In this document: positions 4,724 through 9,367 of the stretch, piece after piece
Position numbering within the stretch: position 1 is the first letter of the stretch
Layout of the letters: the number at the start of each line of letters is the position of its first letter
DNA from: Bacillota bacterium
Lineage (GTDB): Bacteria; Bacillota; Clostridia; Christensenellales; Aristaeellaceae
Reading direction: 5' to 3'
Assembly: GCA_023392515.1 (NCBI GenBank)
Contig: JAEVYX010000139.1
Location: 1 to 9,367 of the forward strand
Length of the DNA: 9,367 nt
Notes under the pieces: model-generated
What the model was told of the DNA's origin: nothing
Seen by the model: the letters and a program-made list of their open reading frames with translations, nothing else
Databases searched by the model: none
Program-made: the position numbers and the translations under genes

Positions 4724-7021
4724 ATGGCTCAAGCCTCAAAGGTGTTGTTTTCCAGTGTAGACCTTAATAGCAGTTATACAGCCTACGTTGAGAGCCTGGG
4801 CGGCGGTGCTTATGATAAAAGCACATCATCCCCAAGCCTGGATACGGCAAGTAACACCTTTTCCTTTGCTGAATTAGGAATACCTGCTGGCTCAATTATC
4901 AACTGGGTACGTTTTCAAGTCGGATCATTTGGATCCCCCTTGCACGGAACATCTGAACGAATGGCCCGAATAAATGGTACGAATGTGTCAGGAGCAAACC
5001 TGCAGTCGGTTACCGATTATGATATAACCCCTTATTGTACATGGGATATCAACACCATACAAATAAGGTTCCGATCCAGTACAAGCAACACAACTTATCC
5101 TGCCAACCCTCCTTTGCACGAAACCGCCTCAAAAACAAACAACAGCACCTTAAACTGGGCGAATGTTACCGCGACGGTTGACTACACTCTGCCTTATAGC
5201 GCTTGCACACCGCCATCAAATGTAACGGTATCTTCAAACAATGTGGCCCCTGGCGCCAGCGTTAATGTGTCATGGTCAGGCGCCGGAGCCGGCAACAACA
5301 ACCCGATCGCAGGATATCAGATATACCGGTCTGCGAGCCCGGAGGGTGCATACGGCCTGTTGGGTACGGTTTATACTTCAGCAACATCAGGATCATTTGC
5401 TGTAACTGCCCCTATAAATAACGGAGAAACATATTACTACAAAGTCCTGACAATAGCCAGTGTTGCAGGTTTCGATTCCGGTTTATCAACTGCCTACGCC
5501 TCACTGACATGCTCCTTTTCTGCACCGGCCATAACATCCATTTCCATTGACAGTGGGACTGATGTTTACAAAAAGGCAGGGGAAAATGCAACGCTTGCTT
5601 GGGCTGCCGCAAATGGTACCAATAACCCGATCAAAAAATACCATGTATACCGTGACGGCGCCTTTTTTGCAGAAACCACATCGGCCAGCATTGCCGTACC
5701 GTCCAATGGAACACCTGGCGGATCATACACCTATACGGTATACGCAATCGGGACATACGTGAATAGCGCTGTATCCCCAGGGAGAACCGTTTATACATAT
5801 TCCGACCCATCTATTTCAAGCGTGACCATAGACGGAGGCACAGAGGTTTACAAAAAAGCCGGGGAGAATGTGTTGCTTGCATGGGCTGCGGCAAACGGCT
5901 CGTTTAATCAGGTCAATGGATACATTGTGCGCAGGGACGGCGTAGAATACGCACAGGTGACCGGGACAAGCCTTTCCGTGCCTGCCAACAATACAAACGG
6001 AGGTGCATATGTATTTTCGATTGTGGCAAAGGGGGCACGTTCAAACAGTGCGTCATCAGTAGGCCGGACCATATATACCTATTCCGATCCTGGCGCGCCG
6101 GCCGCGGTGGACGTTTCCGCCGCCATGGTAAACACCGGTGCAAATGTGACGCTCACAGTATCAGGAGCTGCGAACGGTTATTTCAATCCGGTGAAGCGGT
6201 ATGACATTTACCGTGCTGAAAGCGCCACGGGGCAATATACGAAAATCGGGGAAATCATCACGACAGCCACCAGCGGAAGCATGCAGGTGTCAGCCCACAG
6301 CACCATGGGTGCATCGTATTTCTATAAGGCTATCACCGTGGGGGACAGAAGCAGCAGCGCACTCAGCACGAGCCTGGCACAGCTTACCACGAACACGGCG
6401 CCAACGGTACCGGCCATACTCTTCCCCGGCACAGGGAAGACCACCTTCAATACCCAACCGTATATTGGGCTTTCCATCAGTACGGAACCGAACGGGCAGA
6501 CGCAGACACTATATTACAGCATAGACAATGGCGCTGCGCAAAACGCGGGGACAGTTACGGCCGGGACCAAAAAGTTGAAGCTGCCGGTCATGGCGGCAGG
6601 AAGCCATACGCTTCGGTTCTGGCTTCAAGACAGCATGGGGGCAATATCGGCGGTGGCGGCAGTCACCATCACCATAGCCGTGAACACCTATACACGCGCC
6701 ATAGCAGAAGGAACACTCCTTTGGAATGAGGGCGCGGGGCTCAGAACATCGGCTGAGTTGTTGGAACTGAAAACCAGAGTGAATCAGATAAGAGGGTATT
6801 ACGGGCTTTCAGCCATCAGCCTGCCATATGAAGGAGCGACGGGAAGCAATACCATCAAGCATTTGCACACCTGGAAAGGGAACATGGATGCACTAAAACA
6901 AGGGCTTGCCGATACATGCACGGTGAGCGGGGCGACGGTGCCCAATTGGGTGGCAAGGGAGAGAAATGCGCCAAGTGCCGGAGTGGTCAGCCAGGTAAGA
7001 ACAGCGGTGGGCAGCTTGTAA
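4724..7021 (+). CDS. Large multi-domain fibre protein with fibronectin III-like repeats
   Basis: A protein of 765 residues with no signal peptide, as expected for a phage structural protein. Residues 1-155 form a beta-rich N-terminal domain. Four fibronectin III-like domains follow at about 161-262, 266-361, 362-456 and 457-556, each with a Y-x-[IV]-[YR]-R strand (QIYR, HVYR, IVRR, DIYR) and a late Y-x-[YF] strand. A further Ig-like domain lies at 557-653 with SIDNGAAQN and HTLRFWLQDSMG. The C-terminus (654-765) contains LLWNEGAGLRTSAELLELKTRVNQIR-like helices (split here at residue 690) and IKHLHTWKGNMDALKQGL, a pattern seen at the end of clostridial tail-fibre proteins. Domains 2 and 3 are clear duplicates. 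It begins 14 bases after the previous stop with a GAGGTGA ribosome site. A role in receptor binding is inferred from position and domains; a host adhesin is the alternative. Confidence 0.8.
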   Translation: MAQASKVLFSSVDLNSSYTAYVESLGGGAYDKSTSSPSLDTASNTFSFAELGIPAGSIINWVRFQVGSFGSPLHGTSERMARINGTNVSGANLQSVTDYDITPYCTWDINTIQIRFRSSTSNTTYPANPPLHETASKTNNSTLNWANVTATVDYTLPYSACTPPSNVTVSSNNVAPGASVNVSWSGAGAGNNNPIAGYQIYRSASPEGAYGLLGTVYTSATSGSFAVTAPINNGETYYYKVLTIASVAGFDSGLSTAYASLTCSFSAPAITSISIDSGTDVYKKAGENATLAWAAANGTNNPIKKYHVYRDGAFFAETTSASIAVPSNGTPGGSYTYTVYAIGTYVNSAVSPGRTVYTYSDPSISSVTIDGGTEVYKKAGENVLLAWAAANGSFNQVNGYIVRRDGVEYAQVTGTSLSVPANNTNGGAYVFSIVAKGARSNSASSVGRTIYTYSDPGAPAAVDVSAAMVNTGANVTLTVSGAANGYFNPVKRYDIYRAESATGQYTKIGEIITTATSGSMQVSAHSTMGASYFYKAITVGDRSSSALSTSLAQLTTNTAPTVPAILFPGTGKTTFNTQPYIGLSISTEPNGQTQTLYYSIDNGAAQNAGTVTAGTKKLKLPVMAAGSHTLRFWLQDSMGAISAVAAVTITIAVNTYTRAIAEGTLLWNEGAGLRTSAELLELKTRVNQIRGYYGLSAISLPYEGATGSNTIKHLHTWKGNMDALKQGLADTCTVSGATVPNWVARERNAPSAGVVSQVRTAVGSL
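5549..5899 (+). repeat. Duplicated fibronectin-like domain in the fibre gene
   Basis: Fibre residues 276-298 and 370-392 share VYKKAGEN and LAWAAANG at the same spacing, and both domains end in a VYTYSDP/IYTYSDP segment. This indicates a recent tandem duplication of a 94-residue domain. The coordinates span from the first copy's motif to the end of the second copy's motif. Confidence 0.8.
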
Positions 7022-7035
7022 ACGGATAAGATTTC

Positions 7036-7072
7036 GCTCCTGTGGGAGCAACCGGGCGATCCTAACGCCCGG
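7036..7072 (+). other. Two adjacent hairpins after the fibre stop
   Basis: GCTCC (7036-7040) pairs with GGAGC (7045-7049) across TGTG. CCGGGCG (7052-7058) pairs with CGCCCGG (7066-7072) across a 7-base loop. They lie 15 bases after the stop of the last tail gene. No run of T follows, so a classical intrinsic terminator is not shown; they may still serve to end or protect the tail mRNA. Confidence 0.6.
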
Positions 7073-7087
7073 ACCATTAGGGCGAAA

Positions 7088-7123
7088 CAAAGGGCCTTCC
7101 GGTCGCCCTTTGGAATCCTTCGG
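7088..7123 (+). repeat. Fourth, partial copy of the dispersed repeat core
   Basis: This stretch matches 3101-3136 at 34 of 36 bases, including the hairpin CAAAGGGC / GCCCTTTG with its 9-base loop and the first CCTTCGG of the following 17-bp unit. It has the same orientation as the array, about 4 kb away, with no tandem units behind it. This shows the core and its first unit form a mobile or dispersed family. Confidence 0.88.
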
Positions 7124-7147
7124 AAGGGCGGCATTTACCGCCCTTCC
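7122..7147 (+). terminator. Strong hairpin, possible terminator
   Basis: GGAAGGGCGG (7122-7131) and CCGCCCTTCC (7138-7147) form a perfect 10-bp, GC-rich stem with loop CATTTA. On the plus strand only TT follows, so a U-tract is missing. It could act as a bidirectional end between the tail genes (plus) and the minus-strand genes. The stem is certain; the terminator role is inferred. Confidence 0.45.
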
Positions 7148-7178
7148 TTAAACCAGGGGGAAGGTTCGTCTGGCTTAC

Positions 7179-7331
7179 TGGATTAATCCCAACACCTTCC
7201 ATGAGTTGGCCCAATTGTGCCCTGCTGGCTTTCTGCTCCGGGGTAATGTTGCTCTTATCCATAAATGAAACCTCCATGCTGTTTCTATCCTATCACAGCT
7301 TGGAGGTTTACACAAAATTCGGGACAGTCTC
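7179..7331 (-). mobile_element. Decayed end of an IS256-family insertion sequence
   Basis: On the minus strand, GAGACTGTCCC (7331-7321) is followed by an AATTTTGTGTAAACC segment, a ribosome site GGAGG and a short transposase-like start. This arrangement (an end beginning GAGACTGTC, then TTTGTGTAAA, then the transposase start within about 70 bp) is what I remember for IS256-type elements in Clostridia. Only this end is present; similarity to a transposase stops after about 28 codons, so the element is truncated. The family is assigned from memory of end and protein-start patterns, not by a search. Confidence 0.5.
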
Positions 7332-7405
7332 ACTGTAACCGGAGGAACCATCCCAAGCACCAACCACAGGGGGGGTAATTTGTTTTTCGCGGCGTCTTCT
7401 TTCCT

Positions 7406-9025
7406 TTATCTCATCTCGCGAAGCATATCCATTGCTTCTTTTATGCCCTGTGTGGCAGCTTTCTCAAACCAATACATTGCGGTATCAAGGTTTTTGTCTA
7501 CTCCTTCACCATAATAGTAGCACAGGCCGAGCCCATACTGCGCTTCAGCCAGGCCTTGCTTGGCAGCGAGCATGTACCACTTGAACGCATCCTCATAACT
7601 TTGTTCTACGCCAGACCCTTGTGCATAGCAAGAGGCGACGTTGGTTTGTGCATCGCTGTTACCTTGCTCTGCGGCAAGCATGTACCATTTAAATGCTTCC
7701 TTATCATCAACCTTCACGCCCAGCCCTTCCGCATAAAAAGCACCCAAATTGTTCTGCGCAGTAGCGCTGCCTTGTTTTGCAGACAATGTGAGCCATTTGA
7801 TTGCTTCTGCATAATTTTGAGCAACACCTTTTCCGCCATAGTAGCATTTGCTGATATTCTCTTGCGCTGACATATCGCCTTGCTCTGCGGCAAGCATGAA
7901 CCATTTGAACGCTTCCTCGTCATCGACCTCCACACCATGCCCATACGCATAACAAATTCCAAGTATATTCTGTGCACTGGTGCTGCCTTGTTCTGCCGAT
8001 GTCGTAAACCATTTGACCGCTTCTGTATAATCCTGTGCTACACCTGTGCCATCATAGTAGCAATAACCGACATCGTTTTGCGCGTACATGTAACCTTGTT
8101 TTGCAGAAAGCATGTACCATTTAAAAGCTTGCGCATCATCGGCATTCACACCGTGTCCATACTGATAGCAAACGCCAAGATAATACTGTGCGAAAAAACT
8201 TCCCTGCTCTGCCGACGCCGTGAACCACTTGACCGCTTCTGTATAGTTTTGCGCTACACCTTTTCCAACATAGTAGAAATAGCCGACATTATCTTGCGCG
8301 TACATGTAACCTTGTTTTGCGGAAAGCATGTACCATTTGAAGGCTTGTGCATCATCGGCATCTACGCCGAATCCGTACTGATAACAATCCCCAAGAGAGT
8401 ACTGCGCGAATCTGCTGCCCTGCCTTGTCGATGACAAGAACCATATGATGGCTTCTCTATAGTTTTGCGCTACGCCTATTCCAGCATAGTAGCAATAGCC
8501 AACATTGTCTTGCGCGTATATGTAGCCTTGCTCTGCAGAAAGCATATACCATTTGAACGCTTCCGTATCATCGGCTTTAACACCCCATCCATACTGATAA
8601 CAATCTCCAAGATTGTTCTGTGCATGTGCGCAGCCTTGCTCTGCCGCCAGCGTATACCATTTGACCGCTTCTGTATAATTTTGCGCTACACCTTTTCCAA
8701 CATTGTAGAAATAACCGACATAATCTTGCGCTAACATATGGCCTTGCTCTGCAGCACGCTTGTACCAATTGAAAGCAACCTCCATATTGGCATCTACGCC
8801 GTAACCATTCTCATAACAATTTCCTATCAGAAACTGCATCTGGGCATAGGCTCCTTTAGCCGCTTTCACAAAAGGATGGATGGCTGCTTCATGCACTTTC
8901 GCTTGCAGGGCTGCGCCAGTGCGCTGATCCAACGCTTGTCTGCCTGTTTCTGCCAGGGCAGATATATTTCCGAAGAGCATATATAGGAGCAAGACCGCTA
9001 ATATGTTTATTCTGATGCGCTGCAT
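7406..9025 (-). CDS. Secreted Sel1-like repeat protein (13 repeats)
   Basis: A protein of 539 residues. Residues 1-25 are a Sec signal peptide with RIR at the start, a hydrophobic core and an ALA cleavage site. A linker (26-61) precedes 13 consecutive 36-residue Sel1-like (TPR-related) repeats at about 62-529, each with the pattern AQ..LG.CY..G.GV..D...A.KW...AA.QG. A short helix (530-539) closes the solenoid. Sel1 repeats form alpha-alpha solenoids that bind proteins; in bacteria such proteins often work at the envelope. No enzyme domain is present. Repeats alternate between two types (odd: DADDAQAFKWYMLSA; even: VAQNYTEAVKWF), giving a 72-residue super-unit. GGGGG lies seven bases before the ATG. 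It is 116 bases downstream of the M28 peptidase gene on the same strand, so co-transcription is possible. The partner and process are unknown. Confidence 0.92.
   Translation of the reverse strand: MQRIRINILAVLLLYMLFGNISALAETGRQALDQRTGAALQAKVHEAAIHPFVKAAKGAYAQMQFLIGNCYENGYGVDANMEVAFNWYKRAAEQGHMLAQDYVGYFYNVGKGVAQNYTEAVKWYTLAAEQGCAHAQNNLGDCYQYGWGVKADDTEAFKWYMLSAEQGYIYAQDNVGYCYYAGIGVAQNYREAIIWFLSSTRQGSRFAQYSLGDCYQYGFGVDADDAQAFKWYMLSAKQGYMYAQDNVGYFYYVGKGVAQNYTEAVKWFTASAEQGSFFAQYYLGVCYQYGHGVNADDAQAFKWYMLSAKQGYMYAQNDVGYCYYDGTGVAQDYTEAVKWFTTSAEQGSTSAQNILGICYAYGHGVEVDDEEAFKWFMLAAEQGDMSAQENISKCYYGGKGVAQNYAEAIKWLTLSAKQGSATAQNNLGAFYAEGLGVKVDDKEAFKWYMLAAEQGNSDAQTNVASCYAQGSGVEQSYEDAFKWYMLAAKQGLAEAQYGLGLCYYYGEGVDKNLDTAMYWFEKAATQGIKEAMDMLREMR
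7439..8842 (-). repeat. Coding tandem repeats of 108 bp in 216-bp super-units
   Basis: The DNA of the 13 Sel1-like repeats. Units 3/4, 5/6, 7/8 and 9/10 are paired, with odd units resembling odd units and even units resembling even ones more than their direct neighbours. The 216-bp pair is therefore the likely unit of duplication. Similarity is highest between units 5-6 and 7-8. Confidence 0.85.
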
Positions 9026-9141
9026 CTTTGATCCCCCTTTTTCTCTGATGAAGAGCTATGGATCTCAGGACTACCATTTACAATCGTTTCGTGTTTCTGG
9101 TGATGCAAGCGCTTGGGAAGAGGCTTATCATTCAGCGCCGC

Positions 9142-9366
9142 CTACTCCCCGCCATTGCGTACCCACTCGAAGGCAAGCTTCAGTACATTCAACAATGGCT
9201 CTATGGTCAGGACTTCAGGACGATCCCATTTTTGGTGATAAAAAGCTACAATCTGCTGCGGCACTTTGAAAGGAAGCAGCGTTGCGGCCTTGAGACCGGC
9301 CTGGCTGAAGGAACCGGCATCACTCCCGCCGGCGCCGATGGGGTTCGGCTTCGCTTTGTAGGGGAC
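9142..9366 (-). CDS. M28-family zinc peptidase, C-terminal part (runs off right edge)
   Basis: An open frame enters from the right edge and ends at TAG (9144-9142), giving 74 residues. It reads GAGGSDAGSFSQAGLKAATL (11-30) followed by a variable stretch, then FYHQKWDRPEVL (42-53) and a final helix ending in FEWVRNGGE. This is the typical end of M28 metallopeptidases: the G-(S/T)-D-x-x-x-F-x-x-x-G segment, then YH..xDtpe.l, whose histidine (residue 44) is a zinc ligand. M28 enzymes are co-catalytic zinc aminopeptidases or carboxypeptidases, usually exported. The N-terminal catalytic part lies outside the window. The Sel1-repeat gene follows on the same strand after 116 bases. The family call is good; the specific substrate cannot be told. 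Confidence 0.8.
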   Translation of the reverse strand, partial: VPYKAKPNPIGAGGSDAGSFSQAGLKAATLLPFKVPQQIVAFYHQKWDRPEVLTIEPLLNVLKLAFEWVRNGGE

Positions 9367-9367
9367 A

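Larger units (their letters stand above)
7077..7262 (-). pseudogene. Truncated transposase N-terminus (IS256-like)
   Basis: From ATG 7262, with GGAGG eight bases upstream, the frame encodes MDKSNITPEQKASRAQLGQL and continues MEGVGINP. This resembles the N-terminus of IS256-family transposases (KSN-T-EQ-A-RA-LG-LL-xA-I-x). A second ATG at 7277 lies before the ribosome site and is less likely. After residue 28 (about 7179) the frame leaves the family pattern and runs through hairpin and repeat DNA to a TAA at 7077, giving 61 residues. The rest of the roughly 400-residue transposase, including the DDE residues, is absent, so no activity is expected. An unrelated small real protein remains possible. 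Confidence 0.5.

Noticed and set aside
4322..4732. A 136-codon minus-strand open frame opposite the collar fibre gene.
   Set aside because: The plus-strand fibre gene has clear family motifs, a ribosome site and operon context; the minus frame has none.
7332..7405. A REP-like or terminator element between the IS end and the Sel1 stop.
   Set aside because: The segment has C/G-rich tracts and an ACCGGAGGAACC near-palindrome, but no stable hairpin with a U-tract and no second copy in the window.
7880..8734. Antisense open frames (184 and 89 codons) opposite the Sel1 gene.
   Set aside because: They are shadows of periodic coding repeats, rich in repeated CRKHVPF-type motifs that are simply the complement of the Sel1 consensus.
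9026..9141. A promoter for the Sel1 gene in the gap after the peptidase gene.
   Set aside because: Only weak hexamers such as TTGCAT or TTGTAA without a well-spaced -10 were seen; nothing strong enough to annotate. No strong hairpin was seen either.

Overview
The window looks like an accessory region of a bacterial chromosome, most likely a Clostridia-type Firmicute. The evidence is strong AGGAGG-type ribosome sites before almost every gene, a perfect sigma-A promoter, contractile-tail proteins of the clostridial P2-like type, and a fibronectin-type fibre typical of that group. The taxonomic call is an inference from style; no marker gene is present.

Layout. (1) Positions 1-666, minus strand: the first 222 codons of a secreted protein of unknown function, running off the left edge and driven by a consensus promoter at 695-722. 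(2) Positions 793-7021, plus strand: seven tightly packed genes of a contractile phage tail: tail protein X (LysM-like), a gpU-like protein, the gp25/gpW baseplate wedge, baseplate J, tail protein I, a collar/fibre protein, and a long multi-domain fibre. No sheath, tube, tape measure, hub, spike, capsid, lysis or integrase gene lies in the window, and an ordinary secreted-protein gene starts 126 bp upstream of the first tail gene. This is therefore a separated baseplate/fibre module: a prophage remnant or part of a domesticated particle. (3) Positions 3071-3490, inside the tail operon between J and I: a striking two-level repeat array. It has three 56-bp cores, each carrying hairpins, and each is followed by a run of 17-18-bp units (3, 5 and 6 units). 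A fourth partial copy (34 of 36 bases identical) lies downstream of the tail operon at 7088-7123, so this is a dispersed repeat family. (4) Positions 7022-7405: a run of four hairpins, then what looks like one end of a decayed IS256-type insertion sequence. (5) Positions 7406-9366, minus strand: a secreted protein made of 13 Sel1-like repeats, and upstream of it the C-terminal 74 residues of an M28-family zinc peptidase running off the right edge.

How the parts work together. The plus-strand genes would build the distal end of a contractile tail: X and the U-like protein at the tube/hub junction, gp25 and J as the wedge, I as the adaptor, and two fibre proteins for receptor binding. The flanking minus-strand genes are cell-envelope or exported proteins with no evident link to the tail. 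The most unusual element is the repeat array that separates baseplate J from tail protein I and whose last unit runs into the ribosome site of gene I.
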